Shown: in pieces, positions 28,672-37,894 of the stretch | How the letters are laid out: every line of letters begins with the position of its first letter | Numbering within the stretch: position 1 is the first letter of the stretch | Assembly (NCBI RefSeq): GCF_020179385.1 | Contig: NZ_JAIBLJ010000002.1 | Coordinates: 124,001-188,000 of the forward strand | Source: Alkalihalobacillus sp. YIM B00296 | Lineage (GTDB): Bacteria > Bacillota > Bacilli > Bacillales > Fictibacillaceae | Length of the DNA: 64,000 bases | Direction: 5' to 3' | Made by a program: the position numbers and the translations under genes | The notes under the pieces: model-generated | The model's input: only the letters and a program-made list of their open reading frames with translations | Database searches by the model: none | Told to the model about the DNA's origin: nothing

Positions 28672-29145
28672 ATGAAAAAAGACAATGATGTCCTTCCGCA
28701 ACCGACGAGCGAAAAAGAGGGTTATTTGTTCGGCTATGAATTAATGAGAGATGTTTTATTGCCTGAGCTGTTAGGTAAAGAAGATCATAGTCTTCTCTAT
28801 TGGGCAGGCAGGACCCTTGCGCGTAAATACCCTATGGATACGTCAGAGGAACTGATCCAATTCTTTGCTGCTGCCAACTTCGGAGAGTTGCGTCTTAAAG
28901 AAGAAACCTCTAAGACGATAACCTTCGAGTTGACTTCCGATCGGATTTCTGACTTGCTGAGGGAAAGAAGGCACGAGGGATTTCAATTGGAAGCAGGTTT
29001 CCTGGCTGAGCAAATCCAAAGGAAAAAAGAGAGAATCACTGAATCGTTTGAAGAAATCAAGCGGGGCAAGGAAGACAAGATCATTTTCACTGTCCAATGG
29101 GATCGGAAAGATGAAATATCGGACTCGAATGTGTCTGAAGTTTGA
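28672..29145 (+). CDS. yslB: YslB, DUF2507 family protein
   Basis: Cytoplasmic 157-residue protein of the DUF2507/YslB family, of unknown function, always near sdhC and uvrC in Bacillaceae. The family has been linked structurally to the V4R/heme-NO-binding-like fold; that is from memory. The ATG at 28672 is chosen because AAGGGG lies eight bases upstream; a GTG seven codons earlier lacks a site. It is transcribed away from sdhC. In B. subtilis lysC lies next to it; lysC is missing here. Confidence 0.88.
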   Translation: MKKDNDVLPQPTSEKEGYLFGYELMRDVLLPELLGKEDHSLLYWAGRTLARKYPMDTSEELIQFFAAANFGELRLKEETSKTITFELTSDRISDLLRERRHEGFQLEAGFLAEQIQRKKERITESFEEIKRGKEDKIIFTVQWDRKDEISDSNVSEV

Positions 29146-29160
29146 TTGGGTTTACATATG

Positions 29161-29202
29161 AGAGGCTCCAAAGAATTCAATTTCTTTAGGAGCTTCTTTT
29201 AT
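29161..29202 (+). terminator. yslB terminator
   Basis: GAGGCTCC/GGAGCTTC-type stem with an inner AAGAA/TTCTT pairing, followed by TTCTTTTATT on the plus strand. Confidence 0.8.
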
Positions 29203-29271
29203 TAAGCTTGAGCTTATCCACTAATAAAGTTCATGAAGATTGATATCTACCACACATACTTTGAGTAATAG

Positions 29272-29315
29272 TAAAAAACGCAGGTGATTCCTTGCTTATA
29301 GGAAATCGCCTGCGC
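29272..29315 (-). terminator. uvrC terminator
   Basis: CGCAGGCGATT and its near complement AATCACCTGCG, with an inner TCC/GGA pairing, followed by TTTTTTAC on the minus strand. Confidence 0.88.
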
Positions 29316-29330
29316 TTCCGTCTACCAAGT

Positions 29331-31130
29331 TCATTCAGATTCAGTCTCTTCCTTTTCCTGTTCTGTAAAGTAAGAGACAATACTTTCTGCAACTGATGTA
29401 GGGATCTTCGCGTCCCGCAAATCATCAACGGACGCCTGCTTGATTTTTTTAAAAGAACCGAAGTGACGCAGCAATGCTTTACGGCGTTTTTCACCGACTC
29501 CAGGGATCTTATCAAGGCTTGATTGCACCATTCCCTTTTCACGGATTTTACGATGAAAGGTAATCGCAAAACGATGTACCTCATCTTGGATTCGTTGCAG
29601 CAGGTAGAATTCTTGACTATTCCTTGCAAGGGGGATGGTTTCAGGTGGATCGCCCATCATCAATTGGGCTGTATTATGCTTTTCATCTTTTACCAGCCCA
29701 CAAACTGGGATGGATAAACCCAGCTCATTTTCAAGGACATCGATGGCTGCACTGATCTGGCCTTTTCCTCCATCAATGATGATCAGATCAGGAAGTGGCA
29801 GGTCTTCTTTTAAAACACGTGAATACCTTCTTCGTGTAACTTCCTTCATCGAGGCATAATCATCCGGGCCTTCTACAGTTTTGATTTTATACTTCCTATA
29901 TTGCTTTTTGTTCGGTTTCCCGCCTGTAAATACGACCATGGCAGAAACAGGATTGGTTCCTTGGATATTTGAGTTATCGAATGCTTCAATTAAATGGGGT
30001 GTTGCAATTCCCAGCTTTTCCCCAAGCCCCTCAACCGCATTGATCGTCCGGGCCTCGTCTCTCTGGATGAGTTCGAACTTTTCACTTAAAGCGATCTGGG
30101 CATTTTTCGTTGCAAGATTAACGAGATCTTTCTTTTTTCCTCGTTGGGGTTGGGTTACTGGAATTTCAAGCAGTTCCTCCAACAGATGATGTTCAACATG
30201 TTTTGGTACGAAAATTTCTTTTGGCATGATATGGTCCTTTTGCAAATAAAACTGCCCGACAAAAGAGAGAAATTCTTCCTCAGGATCACCGTAAACAGGG
30301 AAAAGTGAAACATCACGTTCAATCAGCTTTCCCTGGCGGACAAAGAATACTTGGATACACATCCAGCCTTTATCAACATGATATCCGAAAACATCCCGGT
30401 CCTTCTGGTCGGTATGAACCATCTTTTGTTGTTCCATGACCGACTCGATATGCCTGATTTGATCTCTAAGTTCCTTGGCCCGTTCAAATTCAAGCTTTTC
30501 AGCAGCCTCTTCCATTTTCCGTTGCAGGTCGCGCTTGACTTCTTTATGGCCGCCGTTAAGAAAACGGTAAATTCCATCGACCATCTCCTGGTTCTGCTCT
30601 TTCGTGATCTCATGGACACATGGAGCAAGACATTGCCCCATATGGTAATAGAGACAAACCCGATCAGGAAGCGTTTTGCATTTTCTCAATGGATAGATCC
30701 GATCGAGTAGCTTTTTTGTCTCGTTGGCTGCATAAACATTCGGATATGGCCCGAAATATCTTCCAGTTCCTTTTTTCACTTTTCGGGTCGTGATCAATCT
30801 AGGGTGTTTCTCATTTGTAACCTTGATATATGGATAGCTTTTATCATCCTTCAACATTACATTGTAGCGGGGGTCATGCTTTTTAATCAGATTCATCTCC
30901 AGGACAAGGGCTTCTAGATCTGAGGTCGTGACGATATATTCAAAATCCTGTATTTCCAGGACGAGCCGTTGTGTCTTCCCGTCATGGGATCCGGAAAAAT
31001 AGGAGCGGACTCGATTCCGTAGATTTTTGGCTTTTCCAATATATATGATCGTGCCGTTCCGATCCTTCATCAAATAACACCCAGGCTGGTCTGGAAGGAC
31101 GGAAAGCTTTTGCTTCAACCGTTGATTCAT
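29331..31130 (-). CDS. uvrC: Excinuclease ABC subunit C
   Basis: Dual-incision nuclease of nucleotide excision repair. The 599-residue protein has the GIY-YIG nuclease domain ([20 protein letters not shown]), a UVR domain that contacts UvrB ([19 protein letters not shown]), the RNase H-like second nuclease domain ([30 protein letters not shown]) and tandem HhH DNA-binding motifs ([16 protein letters not shown]). AAGGAGG precedes the ATG. It follows trxA as in B. subtilis. Confidence 0.98.
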   Translation of the reverse strand: MNQRLKQKLSVLPDQPGCYLMKDRNGTIIYIGKAKNLRNRVRSYFSGSHDGKTQRLVLEIQDFEYIVTTSDLEALVLEMNLIKKHDPRYNVMLKDDKSYPYIKVTNEKHPRLITTRKVKKGTGRYFGPYPNVYAANETKKLLDRIYPLRKCKTLPDRVCLYYHMGQCLAPCVHEITKEQNQEMVDGIYRFLNGGHKEVKRDLQRKMEEAAEKLEFERAKELRDQIRHIESVMEQQKMVHTDQKDRDVFGYHVDKGWMCIQVFFVRQGKLIERDVSLFPVYGDPEEEFLSFVGQFYLQKDHIMPKEIFVPKHVEHHLLEELLEIPVTQPQRGKKKDLVNLATKNAQIALSEKFELIQRDEARTINAVEGLGEKLGIATPHLIEAFDNSNIQGTNPVSAMVVFTGGKPNKKQYRKYKIKTVEGPDDYASMKEVTRRRYSRVLKEDLPLPDLIIIDGGKGQISAAIDVLENELGLSIPVCGLVKDEKHNTAQLMMGDPPETIPLARNSQEFYLLQRIQDEVHRFAITFHRKIREKGMVQSSLDKIPGVGEKRRKALLRHFGSFKKIKQASVDDLRDAKIPTSVAESIVSYFTEQEKEETESE

Positions 31131-31193
31131 CTTTAAACCTCCTTAAGGAGTGGCATTGCTTTTTTATATGGTCTTGTTATACCCCAATTGCTT

Positions 31194-31476
31194 ATTGCGA
31201 AGATGCACTCCCTTTCTACGTGCATAAGAAAAGCGGAAGCGACCCCGCATAATCACGTAGGTCACTGGAAAACTGTCGAGGAGGCTCGAACCAAACAAAG
31301 ACTTGGTTCTGCGTGGGCTTACACATAAGATGTAAATCAATGTGTCGACCGCCGTAGGAAGTTTGAAGTGATCCAAGTGACTGGTCGGTGAGCTGGACAT
31401 CACTTCTCTGCATCTAAACGGCGGGGTCGACCCCTGGCTCACTTCCCGGTAGGAGTGTCGCGAATTCTGCTTAAAG
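31194..31476 (+). repeat. Dispersed intergenic repeat A, copy 3 (full length, 283 bp)
   Basis: Runs from TTGCGAAGATGCACTCCC to GTGTCGCGAATTCTGCTTAA. The inner closing arms are CGACC and GGTCG, a compensated version of CGCCC/GGGCG in other copies. The first hairpin is GAACCAA/TTGGTTC, the second ACACAT/ATGTGT, and the third GAAGTGAT/ATCACTTC. It lies between the trxA terminator and uvrC. Confidence 0.9.
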
Positions 31477-31577
31477 AAATTCTAACAAAACCTTTTATGT
31501 AAAAATCCCGAATCTTACCATTGATATGATTGTATCATTCCCGAACATTTTATGAAAAAAAGATAACCTTCAAACAT

Positions 31578-31612
31578 GAAAAAGAGGCTGGTCCTTAGAA
31601 GGAATCAGCCCC
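31578..31612 (-). terminator. trxA terminator
   Basis: GGGCTGATTCCTT/AAGGACCAGCCTC-type hairpin followed by TTTTTC on the minus strand. The A repeat copy and about 100 AT-rich bases lie between this and uvrC. Confidence 0.85.
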
Positions 31613-31631
31613 ATTTGGTTGGTTGTATGGA

Positions 31632-31946
31632 TTATTGATGTTTGTTGATCAAGTCGACTAGTGCTTCTTTCGGTTGGAAACCGACAACTTGATCAACGAC
31701 TTCACCATTTTTGAAAAGCATCAGGGTCGGAATACTCATTACGCCAAACTTCCCTGCAGTTTCCTGGTTTTCATCTACATCAAGTTTTACGATTTTAACA
31801 CTATCGCTCATTTCACTATCAATCTCTTCCAATACTGGTGCAATCATTTTACAAGGTCCGCACCATGGGGCCCAAAAGTCAGCTAATACAAGGCCATCAC
31901 TTGTTTCTGAAGTGAAATTTTGGTCTGTTGCTTTCACGATTGCCAT
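31632..31946 (-). CDS. trxA: Thioredoxin
   Basis: Disulfide reductant of 104 residues with the WCGPC active site (Cys29, Cys32), the buried Asp in VLADFWAPW and the cis-proline loop [15 protein letters not shown] precedes the ATG. The 280 bases upstream (to etfA) contain no gene; the trxA promoter is presumably there. In B. subtilis trxA is under Spx control; no specific site can be read here. Confidence 0.97.
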   Translation of the reverse strand: MAIVKATDQNFTSETSDGLVLADFWAPWCGPCKMIAPVLEEIDSEMSDSVKIVKLDVDENQETAGKFGVMSIPTLMLFKNGEVVDQVVGFQPKEALVDLINKHQ

Positions 31947-32228
31947 ATTAATGCCTCCTCATCATTTCGCTTACAATGCAAAGTATATCACCTTACAAAA
32001 AAACTTCCCAATAATTTGTTTTCACTTGTAGCATACCCGATTTCACCTAACTCAGACGCCCTTTTCATTTAGGTTGTATCCATGGAGCAAAGAAAAAGGA
32101 TCGACTCATCTATGTCTGTTACTCCATCCTATAATTATAAGAAACGTTGTGAGGAGTAAAAGAGCTATATTAGAGTTGATCCTGTGAATCACCATTGTGA
32201 TCCCATTTCCTTATTGAACCAAACCGGA

Positions 32229-33200
32229 TTAGACAAGTACTTTCTTGAATTCTTCTGTCAGCTTCGGTACGACTTCAAAGAGATCCCCTACGATACCATA
32301 GTCAGCTATATTGAAGATGTTCGCTTCAGGGTCTTTATTTATCGCCACGATGATTTTCGAGTTGGACATACCCGCCAAATGCTGGATGGCTCCTGAAATA
32401 CCACAAGCGATATAAAGGTCCGGAGTCACGACTTTACCTGTCTGACCGATTTGTAAACCATAGTCACAATATTCCGCGTCACAAGCACCGCGGGATGCAC
32501 CGACAGCCGCTCCGAGAACTTCTGCAAGTTCTTCCAACGGTCCGAATCCCTCTGCAGATTTTACACCGCGCCCGCCTGCAACAATGATTTTCGCTTCTGA
32601 AAGATCGACACCATCCGTCGTCTTCCGAACGATCTCTTTAACAATCGTACGGAGATCCATGATTGAGACGTCCACATTCGTTACATCACCTGAACGGCTT
32701 TCATCTTTCTCAAGAGCTGCAATGTTGTTCGGACGAATCGTTACAAAAGAAATCCCATCTGTGATGATTTTCTTTTCGAACGCTTTCCCAGAATAAATTG
32801 GACGAGTATAGATCAGGTTTCCCCCTGTATTTTCAATCCCAGTGACATCTGAAACCAGACCGGACCCAAGTTTGGCTGCAAGACGCGGTGAGAGGTCTTT
32901 CCCCATTGCTGTATGGCCGAAAACGATTCCTTCTGGATTTTCCTGATCGATCACTTGCAACAGTGCTTGTGCATATCCATCTGTTGTATACGTTTCCAAT
33001 TTTTCGTCTTCAACAACCAATACACGATCTGCTCCATAATGGATCAAATTATCCGCTAGCCCGCTCACAGATTCACCGCATAGGACGCTGACGATTTCTC
33101 CGCCTTCAGCGATTTCTCTTGCTGCAGCAACCGCTTCATAGGATACATTACGTAGTTCTCCATCTCTGACTTCTCCTAAAACTAATACTTTTTTAGCCAT
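32229..33200 (-). CDS. etfA: Electron transfer flavoprotein alpha subunit
   Basis: FAD-carrying subunit of the ETF dimer that collects electrons from acyl-CoA dehydrogenases. The 323-residue protein has the C-terminal FAD-binding domain with AGGRGVKSAEGF, GAAVGASRGACDAEYC, QIGQTGKVVTPDLYIACGIS and HLAGM. It follows etfB by 15 bases. Last gene of the fadR-fadB-etfB-etfA unit. Confidence 0.96.
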   Translation of the reverse strand: MAKKVLVLGEVRDGELRNVSYEAVAAAREIAEGGEIVSVLCGESVSGLADNLIHYGADRVLVVEDEKLETYTTDGYAQALLQVIDQENPEGIVFGHTAMGKDLSPRLAAKLGSGLVSDVTGIENTGGNLIYTRPIYSGKAFEKKIITDGISFVTIRPNNIAALEKDESRSGDVTNVDVSIMDLRTIVKEIVRKTTDGVDLSEAKIIVAGGRGVKSAEGFGPLEELAEVLGAAVGASRGACDAEYCDYGLQIGQTGKVVTPDLYIACGISGAIQHLAGMSNSKIIVAINKDPEANIFNIADYGIVGDLFEVVPKLTEEFKKVLV

Positions 33201-33215
33201 GGTTCCTCTCCCCTT

Positions 33216-33986
33216 CTATATCACTTTTGCTTCTGAACGTAACAATGACACTAGTTCTTTTACTTGATCATCGAGTTCCCCTTCAAGGACCTTACCTGCT
33301 TGTTTTTCTGGCGGCAAGTATACTTCTAGTGTTCTTGTCTTTCCTTCCACTTCGTCTTCATCAAGGTCGAGATCATCAATTTCCAGCTCTTCAAGCGGCT
33401 TCTTCTTTGCTTTCATGATCCCTGGAAGTGATGGATAACGAGGCTCGTTCAAACCTTGCTGTGCAGTAACAAGGACTGGTAAAGAAGTCTCGATCACTTC
33501 TACGTCCCCTTCTACATCCCTTTCGATTTTAACATCCATACCATCAATTTCCAATTTTGTGATCGTCGTTACATGTGGAATATCTAGTAATTCCGCGAGA
33601 CGTGGACCGACTTGTCCTGATGCTCCATCTATCGCCACGTTTCCGCCAAGGATGATATCTACTTCCTTATCTTCGAAGTATGCAGCAAGGATTTTTGCAG
33701 TTGAGAATTGGTCTCCATCCTCAACATCTTCGTCATCGATCAATACTGCTTTATCAGCCCCCATTGCAAGTGCAGTACGAAGCTGTTTATCACTTTCCTC
33801 TTCTCCGACAGTAACGACAGTCACTTCTCCGCCATGCTCATCACGTAATTTGATAGCTTCTTCTACGGCATATTCATCATAAGGATTGATAATGAATTCC
33901 ACACCATCTTCACTGATTTTTCCGTTTTCGATTGCAATCTTCTCTTCCGTATCGAATGTACGTTTTAGAATCACATAAATGTTCAT
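33216..33986 (-). CDS. etfB: Electron transfer flavoprotein beta subunit
   Basis: AMP-binding partner of EtfA, 256 residues. Recognisable regions are MNIYVILKRTFDTEEKI, LAMGADKAVLIDD, and the ETF-beta signature AQQGLNEPRYPSLPGIMKAK. The protein is rich in Asp and Glu. GGAGG-type site upstream. Co-directional with fadB and etfA, as in the B. subtilis beta-oxidation operon. Confidence 0.96.
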   Translation of the reverse strand: MNIYVILKRTFDTEEKIAIENGKISEDGVEFIINPYDEYAVEEAIKLRDEHGGEVTVVTVGEEESDKQLRTALAMGADKAVLIDDEDVEDGDQFSTAKILAAYFEDKEVDIILGGNVAIDGASGQVGPRLAELLDIPHVTTITKLEIDGMDVKIERDVEGDVEVIETSLPVLVTAQQGLNEPRYPSLPGIMKAKKKPLEELEIDDLDLDEDEVEGKTRTLEVYLPPEKQAGKVLEGELDDQVKELVSLLRSEAKVI

Positions 33987-34004
33987 TATTTTCCCCCTCC
34001 AGTA

Positions 34005-34778
34005 TTAACTGTCTTGAAATTCTGGTTTTCGTTTTTCAATGAAAGCTTGGATCCCTTCTTGTCCATCATGGGACGCAAAGGCCCTCCCGAAAAATTCAGT
34101 TTCCTTTTCAGCTCCTGCTTCATATTCACCTTTTCTAGCATATCCTACCAGTTTCAAAGCAAAGTCTACTGCGACAGCACTTTTAGCTGCTGCTTTACCC
34201 GCCAGTCCATAAGCCTTATCGAGTAGTTCATCCTCTGAAACGACGTGATTTGCCAAACCTGAACGATGCGCTTCACTACCGGTAATCGGCTCACTGGTCA
34301 AAAGCATTTCTGTCGCTTTAGCTGCACCGACATATCGCGGAAGACGTTGAGAGCCGGCAAACCCTGGTACTAAACCAAGCTGCAGTTCAGGCAAGCCTAG
34401 CTTGGCATTTTCCGTTACAACCCGCATATGGCAAGACATCGCGAGTTCAAGTCCCCCACCAAGTGCCGCACCGTGTACTGCCGCAATGACAGGTTTTGAG
34501 AATTGTTCGATCCGATCAAACACCTGTTGTCCGAAAGCACCGAGTTCTGAGAATCCACCCGCATCTTTGACGGTTGTAAATTCTTTTATATCTGCACCTG
34601 CAGAGAAGAACCTTCCTTCTCCCCGAATGACAATCGCTTTTACCTCTGGATCATTCTCCAATTCATCAAATACCGAATTCAGTTCTTTGATCATCGGAGA
34701 ACAGAGAGCGTTTGCAGGTGCATGCTGTAGTAGGATCGTGCAAATGTTGTGTTCTTTTGAATAGGATAAGTACTCCAA
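34005..34778 (-). CDS. fadB: Enoyl-CoA hydratase/isomerase (FadB-like)
   Basis: Crotonase-fold enzyme hydrating enoyl-CoA in beta-oxidation. From the TTG at 34778, with AGAGGAGG seven bases upstream, it has 257 residues. The oxyanion-hole segments FSAGADIKEF and HGAALGGGLELA and both catalytic glutamates (Glu111, Glu131 in LPELQLGLVP) are present, which supports a true hydratase. It lies 13 bases after fadR; the ribosome-binding site overlaps the fadR stop. Confidence 0.93.
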   Translation of the reverse strand: MEYLSYSKEHNICTILLQHAPANALCSPMIKELNSVFDELENDPEVKAIVIRGEGRFFSAGADIKEFTTVKDAGGFSELGAFGQQVFDRIEQFSKPVIAAVHGAALGGGLELAMSCHMRVVTENAKLGLPELQLGLVPGFAGSQRLPRYVGAAKATEMLLTSEPITGSEAHRSGLANHVVSEDELLDKAYGLAGKAAAKSAVAVDFALKLVGYARKGEYEAGAEKETEFFGRAFASHDGQEGIQAFIEKRKPEFQDS

Positions 34779-34791
34779 AATCTTTCCTCCT

Positions 34792-35388
34792 CTAACTTGG
34801 TCTATAACGGAAGCCATTAATCAGTAAATCGTGAACCGGTTTTGCAAGCGCTATCAAATCAAAACGATGATCATTCATCACCCAGCTCGTAGTCGTCTCA
34901 TCTATCGTACCGAAAATCATTTGACGGACGATACGGATATCAAGGTTCGGTTGGAAAACCTTTTGATCGATGCCTTCAAGGATGATCGAGTCGACCAATT
35001 CCAAATAGCGCTTCAGCACTTCCCCGATTTTCGCCCGTAATTCCCGATTCGTCTGACGGAGCTCCAGCTGGGTGACGATTGCAAGTTCATGGTCCACCGA
35101 TAGCTGCTTGAAGTGCATTTCAATCAAAGTTAACAGCTTATCTTCAACAGATTTCTGATGTTCGATTTCATCTATTGTCGTGTCGATAAAACGCCCCATC
35201 TTTTCGCGGAACAAAGAGATGAGGAGATCCTCCTTGTTTTTGAAATAGAGATAGATCGTTCCATCAGCTACACCAGCTTCACGTGCAATTTTTGAAATTT
35301 GTGATTGGTGATAGCCATGTTTTGCTATGACCGTTACAGCTGCATCGATTATTTTTTCATATTTGGGCCCTTTACGTTTTACGGTCAT
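34792..35388 (-). CDS. fadR: TetR-family fatty-acid degradation repressor FadR
   Basis: Repressor of beta-oxidation genes, released by long-chain acyl-CoA. The 198-residue protein has an N-terminal TetR HTH (KIAREAGVADGTIYLYFKNK) and a ligand-binding C-terminal domain. The ATG at 35388 is preferred; GTG five codons earlier forms part of the TGGAGG site. It heads the fadR-fadB-etfB-etfA unit, with its own promoter and an operator at 35500-35518, so it is probably autoregulated. Orthologue of B. subtilis YsiA. Confidence 0.93.
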   Translation of the reverse strand: MTVKRKGPKYEKIIDAAVTVIAKHGYHQSQISKIAREAGVADGTIYLYFKNKEDLLISLFREKMGRFIDTTIDEIEHQKSVEDKLLTLIEMHFKQLSVDHELAIVTQLELRQTNRELRAKIGEVLKRYLELVDSIILEGIDQKVFQPNLDIRIVRQMIFGTIDETTTSWVMNDHRFDLIALAKPVHDLLINGFRYRPS

Positions 35389-35403
35389 CTGTTTTACCTC
35401 CAC

Positions 35404-35471
35404 AGTAAAGAAAACTTGGTTAAGTCAAGCCTTTGGCGTAGGCTGAACCTTAGTTATCCTACTGAAGAAAG
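35404..35471. repeat. Small approximately 65-bp element S, copy 2
   Basis: Reads AAAACTTGGTTAAGTC, AAGCCTTTGGCGTAGGCTG, AACCTTAGTTATCC, ACTGAAGAAAG and aligns with 14413-14483. A hairpin is possible: GGTT/AACC outside and AGCCT/AGGCT inside. It lies in the fadR leader between the operator and the start codon. Confidence 0.6.
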
Positions 35472-35499
35472 TGTAAATACTTTCTTCAAGTGACAAAAA

Positions 35500-35518
35500 A
35501 TGAATGAACATTCACTCG
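35500..35518. promoter_or_regulatory. FadR operator of the fadR operon
   Basis: ATGAATGAACATTCACTCG closely fits the FadR operator pattern TGAATGANTANTCATTCA. It lies 5 bases past the -10 of the promoter at 35524-35553 and so covers the start of transcription, as expected for a repressor site. Confidence 0.75.
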
Positions 35519-35523
35519 GGTTA

Positions 35524-35553
35524 ATTGTACTGTAGTTGAAGATAAAAAGTCAA
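35524..35553 (-). promoter_or_regulatory. fadR-fadB-etfBA sigma-A promoter
   Basis: TTGACT, 18-base spacer, TACAAT on the minus strand, 135 bases before fadR. Because lcfA has its own terminator at 36113, this promoter makes the fadR operon separate from lcfA, unlike the single operon of B. subtilis. Confidence 0.7.
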
Positions 35554-36010
35554 CGAATCTTTCGTATTTTTCAGAATTTTATGCACCCTGTTTCAAGTAT
35601 ACAACCAACTGTATGACATGGCAAAAGTTATAGGTGTTTATCTGGTTTTACTGTAAGCCATTCGAATTAAAATATGCTCTGAAAACTCCCACGTTCAGTA
35701 ATAAGGAAATGACTGACTGTCCTCAGTCTTCTATAAATATCTGTTGCTTTTTAGACTTCTAGGTCTTTTTTTGTATTTAGTCAATTTTATAAGACTAACC
35801 AAATGAATTCCAGATTTACGATGAGGTTTTTTAGGATAAAGACGGTAATGATGACTTTGATTGTATTTTTTTGTGATTTAGGTCGTGTACCTGATTTTTT
35901 GGAGATTTATACATGTCTCCACCTTATTAGCGCTTAAAAAGAACGAATTTATCCTAATGAGGCTATCGACCAGCTAGTTTTCTCTACAACTAAGGACCAA
36001 ACCACTTCAA
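35554..36010. other. AT-rich intergenic region between fadR and lcfA, no gene seen
   Basis: About 450 bases without a supported gene. The longest candidates start without ribosome-binding sites. A weak AGAC/GTCT hairpin with a T run occurs near 35755. The right part, from about 35977, passes into a degenerate tandem repeat. Confidence 0.5.
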
Positions 36011-36085
36011 ATTTGAAATTATCTCAACAACTCAGAATTTATCTCGACAACTACAAAATTACCTCTACAACTGAAAAAATATCTC
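35977..36085. repeat. Degenerate 20-bp tandem repeat (TTATCTCnACAACTnnnAAA)
   Basis: Units at 36019, 36039 and 36059 are TTATCTCAACAACTCAGAAT, TTATCTCGACAACTACAAAA and TTACCTCTACAACTGAAAAA. A partial unit follows at 36079 and a further unit (TTTCTCTACAACTAAGGA) lies two periods upstream at about 35977. It lies just past the lcfA terminator. Confidence 0.8.
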
Positions 36086-36112
36086 AAATATGTAAATATT
36101 CGCAAACAAATA

Positions 36113-36143
36113 AAGAAAGACCCCACCTTTGTGAGGCCTTCAT
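36113..36143 (-). terminator. lcfA terminator
   Basis: GGCCTCAC and GTGGGGTC pair (G-U allowed) around a short loop, followed by TTTCTTT on the minus strand. Confidence 0.7.
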
Positions 36144-36149
36144 ATTACA

Positions 36150-37838
36150 TCACGCATTTTGTTTTTGCTTTTGCTTTTCTTTTTCTTCTTCTACAAGTAC
36201 TCTCCGTAGTACTTTACCTACCATTGTCTTTGGAAGTTCGTCTCGGAATTCGTAAAGGCGCGGTACTTTAAATGAAGCCAGGTGTTTTCTGCAATGTTCA
36301 TCCAGTTCCTGTTCGGTACATTCGGTGTTATCCTTCATTACGACGAAGGCTTTCACCGTTTCTCCACGATATGGGTCAGGAACACCAATGATGGTTGCTT
36401 CCTTTACCTTCGGATGTTCAAACAGGATCTCTTCAATCTCACGGGGATAGATATTGAAACCACCGGCAATGATCATATCCTTTTTCCGATCCACGATATA
36501 AAAGTATCCATTCTCATCCATATACCCCATATCACCTGTCAAAAGCCAGCCTTCATGGAAGGTTGAAGTCGTTTCTTCAGGTTGATTCCAGTAACCTTTC
36601 ATCACTTGTGGTCCTTTGATCATCAGTTCGCCTACCTCATTAACGTCAGCTATCGTACCAGTTTCAGCGGATAAAATCGCTGCTTCGGTATTCGGCCAAG
36701 GTACACCGATACTTCCTGTTATACGATTATCATACAGGAAGTTAGCATGCGTTACAGGTGAAGTTTCAGTCAATCCATATCCTTCTACAAGATTTCCTCC
36801 TGTAATGGATTCAAAGTTCTCTTGAACCTCCACAGGCAGTGGTGCTGATCCACTGATACAACTTGCAATCGAGGATAAATCATAGGATTTGATATTCGGT
36901 TCATTCAATAAAGCGATGTACATGGTTGGTGCACCTGGAAACATGGTCGGCTTGTGCTTTCCGATTGCTTTTAATACTTGTTTCGGATCAAACCTAGGGA
37001 GAATGATCATTTCTGACAAGTACATGATCGAAAAATTCATGACACAGGTCATTCCATAAACGTGGAAGAAAGGCAGTGCTCCAAGGATCTTCTCTTCCCC
37101 ATATTGGGACTTATACAACCACGACCGGCATTGCATGGTATTTGCTACAAGGTTGTAATGCGTCAGCATGACACCCTTTGCAGGACCAGTAGTCCCTCCT
37201 GTATATTGCAGTAGGGCGAGATCCTTCTTGGGGTCCATGTCATGTTTGACAGGGTTTGATGAGCCTTCATCCATCAATTTTTTAAAAGCATGGACCTTAT
37301 CGCTGTAACTGATATTGACGACGATATTGGTCTGTCTTTTTTGGATGAACGGATAGATGAGATTCTTCGGAAACGGAAGATAATCCTTTACCCCAGTCAC
37401 AACCATATGCGTCAATTCTGTCCGGTTTTTTACAGCTTCTACTCTCGGGAATAATAGATCCAAGCAGATGATGATTTTCGATCCAGAGTCGATCAATTGA
37501 TGCTCCAACTCCCGTTCTGTGTATAACGGGTTCGTCTGTACAACAATTCCGCCAGCAATCAATACACCATAGTAACTGATGACGGATTGCGGAGAATTCG
37601 GAAGCATGATTGCTACCCTGTCACCTTTTTGAATGCCGAGCGAACGCAGTTGATTCGCCATTTTCAGGGCACTATCGTACACCTCACCATATGTCATCCT
37701 TTTGCCTAAAAACTCCAAAGCAGGTTTGCCAGGATGCTTTTTTGCGGCATCCTCCAGATAAAATTGCAACGGCTTCTCGTCGATTTCGACTTCTTGAGGG
37801 ATCTCTTCGGGATATTGCTGTAACCATCTTTTCTCCAC
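36150..37838 (-). CDS. lcfA: Long-chain fatty-acid-CoA ligase
   Basis: Activates long-chain fatty acids to acyl-CoA for beta-oxidation. The 562-residue ANL-superfamily enzyme has the P-loop LLQYTGGTTGPAKGVMLTH, the motif EGYGLTETSPVTH, the hinge TGDMGYMDENGYFYIVDRKK and the C-terminal catalytic Lys region PKTMVGKVLRR. The GTG start has GGAGGAGA upstream. The C terminus ends in a Glu/Lys/Gln-rich tail. It is upstream of fadR in the same direction, but has its own terminator and operator. Confidence 0.96.
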   Translation of the reverse strand: MEKRWLQQYPEEIPQEVEIDEKPLQFYLEDAAKKHPGKPALEFLGKRMTYGEVYDSALKMANQLRSLGIQKGDRVAIMLPNSPQSVISYYGVLIAGGIVVQTNPLYTERELEHQLIDSGSKIIICLDLLFPRVEAVKNRTELTHMVVTGVKDYLPFPKNLIYPFIQKRQTNIVVNISYSDKVHAFKKLMDEGSSNPVKHDMDPKKDLALLQYTGGTTGPAKGVMLTHYNLVANTMQCRSWLYKSQYGEEKILGALPFFHVYGMTCVMNFSIMYLSEMIILPRFDPKQVLKAIGKHKPTMFPGAPTMYIALLNEPNIKSYDLSSIASCISGSAPLPVEVQENFESITGGNLVEGYGLTETSPVTHANFLYDNRITGSIGVPWPNTEAAILSAETGTIADVNEVGELMIKGPQVMKGYWNQPEETTSTFHEGWLLTGDMGYMDENGYFYIVDRKKDMIIAGGFNIYPREIEEILFEHPKVKEATIIGVPDPYRGETVKAFVVMKDNTECTEQELDEHCRKHLASFKVPRLYEFRDELPKTMVGKVLRRVLVEEEKEKQKQKQNA

Positions 37839-37894
37839 CTTAATCTCCTCCTTTTATACCGCTCCTTTCCATTAAAAACTCACTCTCTATTCCC

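Noticed and set aside
29231-29629. Long minus-strand frame overlapping the end of uvrC
   Set aside because: Out-of-frame shadow of uvrC; the uvrC frame has intact domains and a terminator.
35836-35940. 29-codon plus-strand frame in the fadR-lcfA gap
   Set aside because: Poor ribosome-binding site and Cys/Phe-rich random composition; not supportable.
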